From: Desulfobacter sp.
GTDB taxonomy: Bacteria; Desulfobacterota; Desulfobacteria; Desulfobacterales; Desulfobacteraceae
Direction of reading: 5' to 3'
DNA length: 64,000 bases
NCBI GenBank assembly: GCA_028768545.1
Contig: CP054838.1
Location: 2,287,501 to 2,351,500, forward strand
Shown: positions 28,352-37,662 of the stretch, one piece after another
Layout of the letters: every line of letters starts with the position of its first letter
Numbering within the stretch: the first letter of the stretch is position 1
Position numbers and translations under genes: made by a program
Notes under the pieces: model-generated
Seen by the model: the letters and a program-made list of their open reading frames with translations, nothing else
Told to the model about the DNA's origin: nothing
Database searches by the model: none

Positions 28352-29531
28352 GTCCTTACATCATTAATCAAAAATCTTGCTGAAGCTGATCTTGAAGGAG
28401 AGTTGGAGTCCCATCTCGGGCAGGAAGTTTCTGCCAACCGCCGTAATGGAAAAAGCAAAAAGACCATTAAATCCCTGGATGGTAAATTTGAGCTGGAAAC
28501 CCCGCGTGACAGGGCCGGAACCTTCTCTCCACAGATCGTCAAAAAACATCAGACAACGCTCAGCGATGAAATTGAAAGAAAGATAATAGCCCTTTACGGC
28601 CTGGGCATGAGTTATAATGATATGGCTTCCCATTTACAGGAAATCTATGGACTTGAGATTTCAAATGCCACTCTGAGCACCATTACCGATAAAATCATCC
28701 ATACCGTCAAAGAATGGCAGGCCAGGCCGTTGGAAAATGTGTACCCAATCGTATGGCTTGATGCCATACATTATAAAGTACGAGAAAACGGAAAGGTCGG
28801 CAGCAAAGCCGTTTACACAATTCTTGGGGTGAATATCGAGGGCCGCAAAGAGGTTCTTGGGCTGTACATATCCGAGAATGAGGGTGCGAACTTCTGGCTG
28901 CAGGTGTTAACAGACCTTTCAAACCGAGGGGTAAAAGATATCCTGATTGCCTGTGTTGATGGTCTAAAAGGTTTTCCCGAGGCCATTGAGACCATATTCC
29001 CGGACACAGAAGTTCAACTCTGCGTAGTCCACCAGATCCGAAATTCATTGAAATACGTTGGTTCCAAAAATAAAAAGGAATTTATGGCAGATCTAAAACG
29101 TGTTTATAAAGCGGTCAATAAGGATCTGGCCGAAGAAGAACTGGATATCTTGGAAAATAAATGGAATGACAAATACCCGATTGTGATAAAATCCTGGCGG
29201 AACAACTGGGAACGCCTCAGTCATTTCTTTAAATATCCAGAAGAGATTCGACGGATAATATACACCACAAATACCATTGAGGCTGTGCATCGACAGTTTC
29301 GAAAACTGACCAAAACAAAGGGATCATTCCCGAACCAGGACAGCCTGTTAAAGCTGCTTTACATGGGGATCCAGAACGCCAGTAAAAAATGGACAATGCC
29401 GATTCAAAATTGGTCACTGACAATTTCCCAGTTGGCAATTTTCTTTGAAGGCCCATTCTCGGACCTGACTTTTACTTCCGCTGGCGCTGAGGCAGATCCG
29501 GGAACCGAAACCGTGACACAGAATTCTGAAC
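28350..29531 (+). mobile_element. IS256-family element copy A, truncated at the 5' end and internally deleted
   Basis: Compared with the full copy at 46026-47464, this copy lacks about 144 bp at the transposase 5' side, with the join at GGCGTCCTTAC. It also lacks 113 bp at the 3' side, between two copies of the 9-mer TTGAAGGCC; the scar is at 29445-29453. Its right end (CAGAATTCTGAAC, ending 29531) is preserved and lies inside a photolyase gene. It is almost identical to copy B elsewhere, so it arrived recently. Confidence 0.88.
28352..29455 (+). pseudogene. IS256-family (Mutator-type) transposase, both ends lost
   Basis: The frame begins at VLTSLIKNLAEADLEGEL, so it lacks the first 29 residues of the full transposase. 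It ends at QLAIFFEG before running into deleted terminal sequence. Core motifs remain: WLDAIHYKVRENG, IACVDGLKGFPEAIE and YTTNTIEAVHRQFRK. One residue differs from copy B early on (Asp for Ala). An open frame fuses it to the racemase start, but the product is unlikely to be active. Confidence 0.85.
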
Positions 29532-30679
29532 ATTCCCATGGGACTCCATTCCAGAATTTTTTTCCCCCAATACATTCGCATATAATTATGCATGAAACCT
29601 GAAACAATCATTTCCTTCATAGCGGCATTCCAGTATTCATCATGGGTGAGGCATTCTAAAAGTTCTGATTTTGAATATAGGTATTTGCGGCGATCTCCTT
29701 GATGTTCTGCCAGACTTTTTTTTGCCCATGCCGGTAGACAATCCAGAGAATCATATGCTGCATTATAATAAACAAAATTGGCTGCCAGTTCTCTTCTGAC
29801 AATCAACTCTTCCAGGTAGGACTTCTCTGCTTGATCGTTTGTTTTTTCACAGGCCTTTATCTTTAAAGCCAGGTATAAGGGAGAAATTTGGCCGAAATGA
29901 AGATATGGGCTCATGCATGAAATATCCAGAAATTTGGGCTCGTTGCGATGAGCTGCATATCTTAAAAAATGGTGATCTAAAAACAAGTTAAACCGCGCTT
30001 TTGCTTTAGATGTTCCCCCCATGAAAATGGGAGATACGGGTGAAATACTGTTGTCAATATTCATATCCCGAAGAATGGAGTCTATATTTTCCAGTTCCGC
30101 CCCCTCTATGGGTATATACAAAGACGAAAGTTTAACCTCGGTCTCATTCATGGGGATGAGGTAGTTGTCCAGCTGCCGAATAATTTTGGGGCGTATGGTG
30201 TATGCCGCATACTCTGCCTTGTCTGATACCTTTTCTATGGGAATCACAACATCTGTTTCAACTTGAACAACTGGGCAGTTTGACTTTTCCGATACCTCTT
30301 TGCGCCAGTTCCTTTGATGCTTTAAGTACCCTCGGTCGCAGACAATCATAGATGCGTTCTGTCCAATATCCAGAACCTGCTTTACCGGATGACCGATTCT
30401 GAAAATCAGTCGGATGCCCCTTTGGGCCAGGGTCTTTTTTGTCTCTTTAAGCCCTTCAAGCAAAAAGGTATAATGTCTCAGGTTGGCGTCCGGATAATGT
30501 TGCGTCAAACCAAAGACCACCACCACCATTTTTTCCTGGGCGTTCGCCTCACAGATTGCATATTCCAGGGCATGATTGTCTTCAGCCCTCTGAGACTGCT
30601 GCATCCAATACAATACATATTCACCCTCAGTCACTTCAGCCTGATTGAGTTGTTTTATCCGGGGGCCTTGGACATTCAT
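29532..30679 (-). pseudogene. class II CPD photolyase, C-terminus cut off by IS256 copy A
   Basis: The start is ATG 30679 (MNVQGPRIKQLN) behind a GAGGG site. About 382 residues remain of an expected 450 or so. They include the antenna/photolyase N-domain (EYVLYWMQQSQRAEDNHALE), SPYLHFGQISPLYLALK and the FAD-domain stretch NYMRMYWGKKILEWSP, where the IS begins. The lost 70-80 residues normally hold part of the FAD and DNA-binding surface, so repair activity is doubtful. It follows a flavin-binding oxidase-like gene by 4 bp. Confidence 0.88.
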
Positions 30680-30683
30680 TTTT

Positions 30684-31067
30684 TTATCCCTCTTTTCGAT
30701 GATCATCGCCAACCAGAGGTCTTTCATGATCCACTTCAAAGAATACAAGGAATTTATCCTCATCAGGGTTTGAATCGCGTTTTCTGCGTTTAAGAGTATT
30801 TATTTGTTTAGAATTTTTTTCTTGCTTGACCTTGGTCAAATAGATCCTTTTCCCCTGATACCCCGGCCCATCTTCCATAAATAAATAGACTGCATGGGGG
30901 TTGGTTTCTAAGTTTTGGTAGGTCAGGCGATCCCGCATGATAAATGCCATCTTATCTTCTATAAAATGAGGCCGTGAATAAATAGCCGCATCAACATGGC
31001 CCTTGCTGTCTGCAGTCGATAAAATACCTGTTCCGCCTGTACTTTCAAAGTAAGATTTAAGTTTCAT
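30684..31067 (-). CDS. pyridoxamine 5'-phosphate oxidase-like FMN-binding protein
   Basis: The 127-residue split-barrel protein has MKLKSYFESTGGTGILSTAD, DAAIYSRPHFIEDKMAFIM and NPHAVYLFMEDGPGYQGKRI, the pattern of pyridoxamine-phosphate oxidase family flavoproteins. ATG 31067 has a GAGGA site. It is 4 bp from the photolyase start, so the two were cotranscribed. The tail is charged and may be disordered. The substrate is unknown. Confidence 0.78.
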   Translation of the reverse strand: MKLKSYFESTGGTGILSTADSKGHVDAAIYSRPHFIEDKMAFIMRDRLTYQNLETNPHAVYLFMEDGPGYQGKRIYLTKVKQEKNSKQINTLKRRKRDSNPDEDKFLVFFEVDHERPLVGDDHRKEG

Positions 31068-31249
31068 TTTCAGTTTTCCTCAAAATTTATGGATGGCCCA
31101 TCGTGTGTCAAAGTCAGATGGAAATAGGCCGTTTTTATTTATGGTTTCCAGGCAGCAGGATATGAAACCGTAAAATTGCAAAAGGCCTCAATTGATATAA
31201 ACTTAAGGCCTTTAACGTGTAGTTCAGACTAAAAAACGCTGAAGGTTTT

Positions 31250-31552
31250 TCATCCCCCGACGTTACCACCTTCAAGATCTCTCCAGGCCCTGTCAACACT
31301 GCTGCCGACAGTTCCGAACAGATCATCCAGTTCATTTTTCATTGGAGACCAGTCAGATGGACATTCATTTTCCAGCTGATCAACGCGAACCTGAGCCGCA
31401 GTCACTTCCTGGTCAAGCTGCCCTATGAGTGGTAAAATTTTTTCTTTTTCTGCAGACCCATAAGTATCTGCAACCTTTTTCATTGCTTCTAATTTTTCTT
31501 TCCAAGCAGTCACTTCAGCCAACATTGCTTTACAATAGTCTTTAACTTCCAT
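31250..31552 (-). CDS. small coiled-coil hypothetical protein (100 aa)
   Basis: The protein is all-helical and acidic with heptad-like spacing (MLAEVTAWKEKLEAMKKVAD and LPLIGQLDQEVTAAQVRVDQLE), ending in a Gly-rich tail. The family is not recognised; similar short helical proteins occur in sulfate reducers. ATG 31552 is preceded by GAGGAGAAATC, a strong ribosome site. An inverted repeat (AAAGGCCT / AAGGCCTTT, 31180-31213) lies about 40-70 bases after the stop and may act as a weak terminator. Confidence 0.7.
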   Translation of the reverse strand: MEVKDYCKAMLAEVTAWKEKLEAMKKVADTYGSAEKEKILPLIGQLDQEVTAAQVRVDQLENECPSDWSPMKNELDDLFGTVGSSVDRAWRDLEGGNVGG

Positions 31553-31775
31553 GATTTCTCCTCTGCTAATTTAGATTAATGAAATGATGAATTCGCCATA
31601 TAATTGTTTACAAAGGCTAAAGAGGGCACCATTTAAATCAGAACCGTTTTTGAATATTTCGAGAGCAACTGATATGGATTCAGTAGAATTATATGCCTGT
31701 TTACTATACAATTTTATTAAATAATTGTAACCATATATTTACAATTGTTACAAAACCCAAAATAGGTCGGTTTAT

Positions 31776-32086
31776 ATGATCAGTTCTATTAATCAACTCA
31801 GGGCAGTACTTGGCTTCATCGCCATATTCCATCTTATTTCTGGCCTTGGCTTGATGGTGTCAATTGAGTTTCAAAAAACGGCGATTGCTTTTTATGGGGG
31901 CACTCTCGAATGGACACCACCCCCATTTTCTTTATCAGAATAATAGGATCATTCGCCTTTGTCCTTGGGTATTTGGCCTGGGTGGCGTCCCGTGATCCCA
32001 TGAAACACAAGCTGATTATCATTGGGTTTATCGAATTTTTTATTTTGCGGAACATTAACCGTCATTTTTTTGCAGATGAAGTCTAA
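31776..32086 (+). pseudogene. small polytopic membrane protein, frameshifted
   Basis: ATG 31776 opens MISSINQLRAVLGFIAIFHL and stops after 55 residues. Another frame continues from about 31925 with FFIRIIGSFAFVLGYLAWVA and IIIGFIEFFILRNINRHFF up to a TAA at 32084. Together they read as a four-helix membrane protein of about 105 residues split by a shift in a C-rich stretch (CACCCCCATT). The family is not recognised. A 30-codon ORF at 32111-32203 (MNIITSIFFGLQALLLAYLF) follows and may be a separate small membrane protein or a further fragment. Confidence 0.55.
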
Positions 32087-32466
32087 ATTGTACTCAATAT
32101 AAGCCCGGCCATGAATATCATAACTTCAATATTTTTTGGGTTGCAGGCTCTGCTGCTGGCATATCTTTTCTGGCGAGTGTCCAGAGACATAAAAAAAACA
32201 TAAACTCAGTAGATGCAATTTCAGGCATTGGGTTGGAAAAAATGCCAGGCCATTATCAAAATTTTAAAGATCACCATGTGGCCCCCGGCGATTTCATTAG
32301 CCATACGCCGAGTTCAAATATAACGTGGTTTTTTTCTTAAAAATCACAGCGATGGTTAAATATGCGTTCAGATCGATAGAAACATGATTTTTTGGGACAA
32401 GATGACAGTACGGTTTACATGATTATATTATTTGAATGAACGAAATTTGATTTGAAGGAGAGCCTT

Positions 32467-32802
32467 ATGGAAAGCTTGACTATGCACAAATGTGTGCCCT
32501 GCGAAAAAGGTGGCCCTGTTGCTACAATAAATGAAATAGATGCCTACAAATCCCAGATCCCAGATTGGGAAATCGTTGATCAACAGAAACGCCAGTTTCT
32601 AAAGCGTGTATTTCATTTTAAAAATTTTAAACAGGCCTTGGATTTTGTCAACAAGGTCGGTGATTTAGCCGAGACAGAGTATCATCATCCAACCCTGATT
32701 CTGGACTGGGGTCGGGTGGAAGTGTTGTGGACAACCCACAAAATAAAGGGTCTGCATAAAAATGATTTTTCCATGGCCGCCAAAACAGACGCTTTGGTTT
32801 GA
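32467..32802 (+). CDS. pterin-4a-carbinolamine dehydratase
   Basis: The 111-residue protein belongs to the PCD/DCoH family, which dehydrates 4a-hydroxytetrahydrobiopterin or assists other pterin cofactors. The diagnostic motif is AETEYHHPTLILDWGRVEV followed by WTTHKIKGLHKNDF. ATG 32467 follows AAGGAGAGCC. Phenylalanine hydroxylase is not nearby, so the physiological role may be in molybdopterin or folate metabolism, as proposed for orphan PCDs. Confidence 0.9.
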   Translation: MESLTMHKCVPCEKGGPVATINEIDAYKSQIPDWEIVDQQKRQFLKRVFHFKNFKQALDFVNKVGDLAETEYHHPTLILDWGRVEVLWTTHKIKGLHKNDFSMAAKTDALV

Positions 32803-33138
32803 TTTTGGTCTGCCCGAAGGCGGTTTTATTTTGACTGGCAATCGTCTTCAACATTTAAAACAAAAGGGGCTATGGGGTAACGTTTTTATTAATTTAAAAA
32901 CAAATAATATTGTTTTGTTCACAAAAAGCATATGCTAAGCATTTTTGTTGGAGGCAGACAAGGCGTGGCTGACCGGGACAGTCCAGAGAGAATTTTAAGC
33001 TTAAAACTCAAATTGATATTAACCACCCCTGTCGTCCGTAAATCTCAATAACAATGAAACGATATTATGAATGAAAGATAGTTATAAATTGTTTAGGGGA
33101 AAATTGCCTTAGGTTCTCATGGGGTTATCAGTATTTTC

Positions 33139-33168
33139 TTGACAAAAAGCATCCTCCTGTCCTAATAA
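33139..33168 (+). promoter_or_regulatory. candidate sigma-70 promoter
   Basis: TTGACA (33139-33144) and TAATAA (33163-33168) are 18 bases apart. Transcription would start near 33175, giving a leader of about 230 nt before the membrane-protein gene at 33406. The preceding 300 bases (32803-33138) hold no gene that I can see. Confidence 0.55.
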
Positions 33169-33174
33169 AATTTA

Positions 33175-33400
33175 CCGATCACAGGACAGGGGGTCTGTCT
33201 GCCTTATGCTGGTAGCGGATGCTTTTTCTTTATTGAGCTTGGGAAATCAAGGCCGAAGGATACAACGGGATCTGCGCTGAAAATGGTGAACCCGTGGGCA
33301 TCTTGAGACCGCTGGTCTGATACCGGCATGCTGATCAGACCTCAAAGGGTAGAAATAGGGGTTCATTTTGACGCGAAAAATTGACTTTGGGGATGGTTTG
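33175..33400 (+). ncRNA. structured leader RNA candidate upstream of a membrane protein
   Basis: The 225-base stretch can form several hairpins: GACAG/CTGTC near 33186, CTTG/CAAG at 33237-33251, ACGGG/CCCGT at 33265-33295, and a strong nested stem CTTGAG...GGTCTGAT...ATCAGACC-TCAAAG (33302-33347). The palindromic segment AAAAAGCATCC (33144-33154) pairs with GGATGCTTTTT (33217-33227) and spans the promoter. It matches no riboswitch consensus that I know. It could be a riboswitch-like leader, a small RNA or simply a hairpin repeat. Confidence 0.4.
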
Positions 33401-33405
33401 GGTAA

Positions 33406-33813
33406 ATGACCGCTAATCGACAAACGGGCTTGTCTGCTAAAACAAGCCGGTTATATGATGTGAGCGCAGCACTGCTGGCATTCATCTGTTGGGGCGGGTG
33501 GGCCTTTTTTATAAATTATTCGGCCGGTGTGGTCACAGGACTGATTTCAGGGCTGACCCAGGGAACCGTCAGCATGATCATGACCCTGGTAATGATCAAA
33601 ATCGTCACCGGTATGTTCCACCTGATTGCAAACCATATGATGCAGTTGGTCATGCCGACCCTGTTTACCGTGGGCGGTGCCGCAGGACTCCTGGTGCTGA
33701 TGCACTCCCTGGTGGGCACCCCCAATATTTTCTGGACGATTCTTCCGGGGCTCAGCGGTGCGGTGCCGTTCTGTTTTTATACCTCATACAAACTGCAGCT
33801 TGCCGCAAGATAA
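33406..33813 (+). CDS. small membrane protein of unknown function (135 aa)
   Basis: Four hydrophobic segments are visible (VSAALLAFICWGGWAFFI, SMIMTLVMIKIVTGMF, LVMPTLFTVGGAAGLLVLM and TILPGLSGAVPFCFYTSY) with short polar loops. There is no signal peptide. The family is not recognised. The ATG has no strong ribosome site (GGTAA upstream). A long structured leader precedes it, so expression may be regulated after initiation. About 200 bases of non-coding sequence follow. Confidence 0.65.
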   Translation: MTANRQTGLSAKTSRLYDVSAALLAFICWGGWAFFINYSAGVVTGLISGLTQGTVSMIMTLVMIKIVTGMFHLIANHMMQLVMPTLFTVGGAAGLLVLMHSLVGTPNIFWTILPGLSGAVPFCFYTSYKLQLAAR

Positions 33814-34011
33814 ACAATAAAAACGGCCATGGCCTAAGACAAGCCCAGGATGGGATATTGTTGGAAATTGCCTTTGTGATGGTATTCGCCGTGACCAGAA
33901 TAATTTTGAATACAGCGACTCATTCCAAAAGAACAAATCAGACTTCCCTCTAAGCCTTATCCAAAGAAATGTATTAGTAGAATATTAAATTTTGTTAAAT
34001 GGGAGGTTTAA

Positions 34012-34554
34012 ATGCAAAAAAATATTCTCATAGACAAATTTTTACCCTGCTACACCTTTAATGAATACCATGAAATCCTTGTCGATTCTCCAATCGAGAA
34101 GGTCTATAAGGCTGCATCTGACGTTGATCTTTCAGAATCCAAAACAATAACATGGTTATTCAAAATCAGAGGGTTGCCGACAAAAAGATTAAACTTACAA
34201 GGTTTTATCCATGATATTGGGTTTACTCACCTTGGGTGTCATCCCCCCTATGAAAATTTAATGGGGTTCTGGGCAAGGGCTAAAATTGTTCCCGTCCCAG
34301 GGTATGAAGCGTTTGCAGCAAATTCGATTTCACCTTGGATTAAAGTTGTTTGGAATTTTCAATTTGAAAAATTAGAACCCAATAAAACCAAATTCAGCAC
34401 GGAAACCAGGGTCTTGTGTGTTGCATCAATCACAAAACTGACATTTGGCTTCTATTGGTTTATCATAAAGCCGTTTAGCGGGTTAATTCGACAAAAGATG
34501 CTTAAAATCATAAAAAAAGATGCCGAAGCAGAGGGTATGAACGGCGAAACCTAA
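34012..34554 (+). CDS. SRPBCC/START-like domain protein (180 aa)
   Basis: The pattern YHEILVDSPIEKVYKAASDVDL, then a beta-rich middle and a long C-terminal helix (GLIRQKMLKIIKKDAEAEG), suggests a helix-grip (SRPBCC) fold that binds a hydrophobic ligand. No catalytic residues are evident. ATG 34012 follows GGGAGG. It converges with, and overlaps by 4 bases, the Nudix gene on the other strand. Confidence 0.65.
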   Translation: MQKNILIDKFLPCYTFNEYHEILVDSPIEKVYKAASDVDLSESKTITWLFKIRGLPTKRLNLQGFIHDIGFTHLGCHPPYENLMGFWARAKIVPVPGYEAFAANSISPWIKVVWNFQFEKLEPNKTKFSTETRVLCVASITKLTFGFYWFIIKPFSGLIRQKMLKIIKKDAEAEGMNGET

Positions 34555-35102
34555 AATTTTTCCTTGAGAAATTGAATGGTTTTTTGAACTGAGTCCATGC
34601 CAAAAGCCTTGGGATCAAGGGCTTGGACCGGGATAAACTCAAAACCTGCCACGTCATCCAAGGCGGCTATGGGATCAAGGCTTTTGACCTGGCAGACAAA
34701 GGCAATGTCCGTGACAGGGTAGATCACGGATTTATAAGGGTAAGTGTTGGCAAAGGAACAGACAAAGGCCGATTGAACAAGATCCAGGTTCAGCTCTTCT
34801 TTGATCTCTCTTTTAAGACAATCGTCTATTCCTTCTCCAGGCTCGGAAAATCCGCCGGGCAGGTCAAGGCTGCCCTTTTGGGGATGGAATTTGCGCCGGG
34901 TTACAAGCAGCTGTTTTTGATCATCAAAAATCAGGGCCATGGCTGCTGCTGCGCAATTGATGAAAAATGAAAATCCGCAGTCCGTGCAAAAAAAGGATTT
35001 AATACTTTTGGGTTTTAGGGTTTTAGAACCGCAGCCGGGGCAGTGGGAAAAAGAATCACGGTTGGGATTTCGGCTTGGATCCGGATCAACACAGGCGGTC
35101 AT
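34551..35102 (-). CDS. Nudix hydrolase with N-terminal zinc ribbon
   Basis: Residues about 20-45 form a zinc ribbon (CPGCG...FFCTDCG). The Nudix box lies in residues 80-103: GGFSEPGEGIDDCLKREIKEEL fits GX5EX7REUXEEXGU. The layout is like NADH pyrophosphatase-type Nudix enzymes that cleave nucleoside diphosphate derivatives. Substrate is not predictable. It starts 8 bp after the Mth938-like gene and is cotranscribed with it. Confidence 0.87.
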   Translation of the reverse strand: MTACVDPDPSRNPNRDSFSHCPGCGSKTLKPKSIKSFFCTDCGFSFFINCAAAAMALIFDDQKQLLVTRRKFHPQKGSLDLPGGFSEPGEGIDDCLKREIKEELNLDLVQSAFVCSFANTYPYKSVIYPVTDIAFVCQVKSLDPIAALDDVAGFEFIPVQALDPKAFGMDSVQKTIQFLKEKF

Positions 35103-35109
35103 ATAGGTC

Positions 35110-35466
35110 CTAACAGGTCAGGTGGAAGCAGGCGCTGATCTCCTGAGCCTTGGGTTGTTTTATCATTTGGTTATACAAGGAGACGGCCCTGGGAGTATCT
35201 AATGCCTTGATGGTGATGCCTAAGCGCTCAAGTTGGAAAACAAGTTTCGGGGCAAGGCGCATTTTTCCATGGGCACCTGTGCCTGCAATGATCAGGTCCG
35301 GCCGCTGGAGCAAAAGGCTTTCCAGGTCTGAGATATCCACAAGATGGCCTGACTTTCTGTGCCAATTGTCTTTGACCCTATGATCCGGGAAGATGATCAG
35401 GTCCGAGGAAAACACGGTGTTTCCGATTTTCATTTTTCCAAAGGAATATGAGGTGATAATGGGCAT
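35110..35466 (-). CDS. Mth938-like (DUF498/NDUFAF3-fold) protein
   Basis: The 118-residue protein has the typical stretches PIITSYSFGKMKIG, DLLIIFPDHRV-like (DLIIFPDHRV), RPDLIIAGTGAHGKMRLAP and TPRAVSLYNQM. The family is widespread and its bacterial function is not settled; the eukaryotic relative assists complex I assembly. It is probably in a two-gene unit with the Nudix gene. Confidence 0.82.
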   Translation of the reverse strand: MPIITSYSFGKMKIGNTVFSSDLIIFPDHRVKDNWHRKSGHLVDISDLESLLLQRPDLIIAGTGAHGKMRLAPKLVFQLERLGITIKALDTPRAVSLYNQMIKQPKAQEISACFHLTC

Positions 35467-35667
35467 TTTGATTTTCTCGCCATAAGGTCATTTACCCATA
35501 AGCTTAATACCTAATTGGACCCAGGTCAATGCGCGGGAAAAGGAAAACAAAAAGGATATTGAGCCAAAGTTTTTCTTGACACCCGAGGATGGGTCGTTAT
35601 TTTACCTAGGTTTTTTTCAAGCTGTGGGTATTCAGGTCGTGGTCTAAAATATGGCAAAAGGTTAAAA

Positions 35668-36837
35668 ATGAAGACAAATAAGACAATATGGCTGCTGGCA
35701 TTGCTCAGCGCCTTTCCTCCCCTTTCCACAGATATGTATTTACCTGCAATCCCTCTGCTTCAAAAGACATGGGACCAGCCGTTGAGCACCATAAACCTGA
35801 CTCTGGTCGGTTTTTTTATTTCCTATTGCATCTGCCTTTTATTCTACGGGCCCTTGTCCGACCGGTTCGGCCGGAGACCGCCCCTTTTGGCAGGGATCGG
35901 GATCTATATCGTGGCCAGTCTGCTGTGCGGGGTTTCAGGCAATGTGGGCTGGCTGATTTTATTCCGGGTGTTCCAGGCGGCAGGCGGTGCTGCGGCATCT
36001 GCCATGGCCCTGGCCATTTCCAAAGATGTGTACCAGGGGCATGAACGTGGGAAAATTCTGGCCTATATTGGAGTGATCATGGCCCTGGCCCCCATGGTGG
36101 CCCCTGTTATCGGGGGATGGGTGATGATCTGGCTGTCCTGGGAGTATCTGTTTTTTATCCAGGCCATGATCGGGATGGTTGCCTGGGCCGGGGTCTACAG
36201 AATGCCTGAAACCCTTGAACAGGTTTCTGCTATCTCCATGGTGCAGACCGCAGGCATTTACCTGGCGTTATTAAAAAACAAGCGGTTTATAGGCTTTACA
36301 TTGATGATGTCCCTTGTGGTGATACCTCATTTTTCTTTTATCGGCGGGTCTGCTGATATTTATATCACCCGGATGGGGGTCTCTGAACAGGTTTTCAGCT
36401 ATTTTTTCGCCATGAATGCCGCTGCCATCATGGCCGGTTCTTTTACATTTACACGGATGATTGAAAAGGTCAGTTCAGAGGCGTTGATGACCCTGAGTTT
36501 TGTTGGGATCTTTATTGGCGGCCTGGGAATGGTTTTGCCGTGGATGCAAGGTCCCTGGGGGCTGGGACTGCCCATGGCCGTGATTTCCTTTTCATTTGGG
36601 CTGAGCCGGCCGCCCTCGAACAACCTGGTGCTTGAGCAGGTGGACAGGCACGGGGGAGCCGCCTCTGCCTTGATGGTTTTTATTTATTTTATTCTGGGGG
36701 CTTTTTCCATGTGGTTGATTTCCCTGGATTGGACTGACAAGGTCTTTTTCATCGGGGGAATGGGAATGGTGTGCGGGGGGAGCCTGACAGGGCTTTGGCT
36801 TGGATTTTCAAAATTTGCCCAAAAACCATCACCATAG
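35668..36837 (+). CDS. Bcr/CflA-type MFS multidrug exporter
   Basis: The 389-residue transporter has twelve membrane helices. It shows LSAFPPLSTDMYLPAIP in helix 1, a Bcr/CflA signature, and GPLSDRFGRRPPLL as the MFS loop 2-3 motif. Proteins of this group are drug:proton antiporters that also export peptides or cysteine. It has its own upstream region and no operon partner; the next gene converges. Confidence 0.9.
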   Translation: MKTNKTIWLLALLSAFPPLSTDMYLPAIPLLQKTWDQPLSTINLTLVGFFISYCICLLFYGPLSDRFGRRPPLLAGIGIYIVASLLCGVSGNVGWLILFRVFQAAGGAAASAMALAISKDVYQGHERGKILAYIGVIMALAPMVAPVIGGWVMIWLSWEYLFFIQAMIGMVAWAGVYRMPETLEQVSAISMVQTAGIYLALLKNKRFIGFTLMMSLVVIPHFSFIGGSADIYITRMGVSEQVFSYFFAMNAAAIMAGSFTFTRMIEKVSSEALMTLSFVGIFIGGLGMVLPWMQGPWGLGLPMAVISFSFGLSRPPSNNLVLEQVDRHGGAASALMVFIYFILGAFSMWLISLDWTDKVFFIGGMGMVCGGSLTGLWLGFSKFAQKPSP

Positions 36838-36875
36838 TATTGTGAAATTTCATTGGATTTGGGCGGGGATTTTGT

Positions 36876-37484
36876 CTAGCAGATGAGCACCAGGCCGTAG
36901 ACCCCGGCAGTTTCTTTTTGAGGGGCCAGGGTTTTTCCTTCTATGAATTCTTGTTGTTCCCATCCTGCGATTTTAATCAAATGGGCCACATCAATACCAA
37001 AACCGGACATGGACGGCCTGGCCTGGTCAGGATGTCTGCAAAGACCTTGGGGGGAAAGCCCCTGACAGTCCGGCTTATCATGGCAGAAAATGGATTTGCA
37101 GGATCCTCCGGCAAATGCCCGGGCCTGGTCATATCCCATGGCTTTTGCCGTAATTTCCAAATATGCTGCGGTGTCATGGAGAACGGCAAAGATCTGGCTG
37201 GCATTGTAGGAAAATAGGATAGAGGAAGGAACCTCTATGTTGAAAAACAGGGCATGGGTGTAATCTTTAAGCCATTGGTTAAACTGGTCCGGGCCCTGAA
37301 CATGGGGAGGGCAGCTCAAGGACTGCCCGAAATTGCTGCATTTAGGCTGGCTGCAATACCGGGCAAGTTCTTTTTTGACCAGAATTTTGTTGGAAGGTAT
37401 GATCAGGGCATCTGAAACCCCCTGGGCCTTTGCCTGGTGAATCAAAAATGATAAATTTTTTTGAATATCCTTATTTTTTGTCAT
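36876..37484 (-). CDS. DUF2284 metal-binding protein
   Basis: The 202-residue protein has the family Cys clusters CSQPKCSNFGQSLSCPPH and CKSIFCHDKPDCQGLSPQGLCRHP, likely iron-sulfur or zinc ligands. DUF2284 proteins are common in strict anaerobes and are of unknown function, possibly linked to corrinoid methyl transfer. It stands alone between two convergent/divergent transporters. Confidence 0.85.
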   Translation of the reverse strand: MTKNKDIQKNLSFLIHQAKAQGVSDALIIPSNKILVKKELARYCSQPKCSNFGQSLSCPPHVQGPDQFNQWLKDYTHALFFNIEVPSSILFSYNASQIFAVLHDTAAYLEITAKAMGYDQARAFAGGSCKSIFCHDKPDCQGLSPQGLCRHPDQARPSMSGFGIDVAHLIKIAGWEQQEFIEGKTLAPQKETAGVYGLVLIC

Positions 37485-37662
37485 GGCCCTTTTTTCTATG
37501 ATATTTTAATCCGAGTATGGGGATTTTTTTTAAAGTATACCAGGTAAATTCCTGGGGATAAATAGATTTTTGTTCCCTAAAAAATTTAGTGCATCTGTTA
37601 GTTTTTATTTGTTTCAAAATAAAGGATACTGCCCTTATTTGAAGATGAAAAAAGGAGAATAG

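Noticed and set aside
28300..29607. Open frame fusing the racemase start to the transposase as a new chimeric protein
   Set aside because: The junction is an IS rearrangement scar, and both partners lack essential ends.
33175..33400. Known riboswitch (cobalamin, SAM, GEMM, glycine) in the 33.2-kb leader
   Set aside because: Individual short matches exist (GGTAGCGG, GAACCCGTG) but no conserved core is in the right order.
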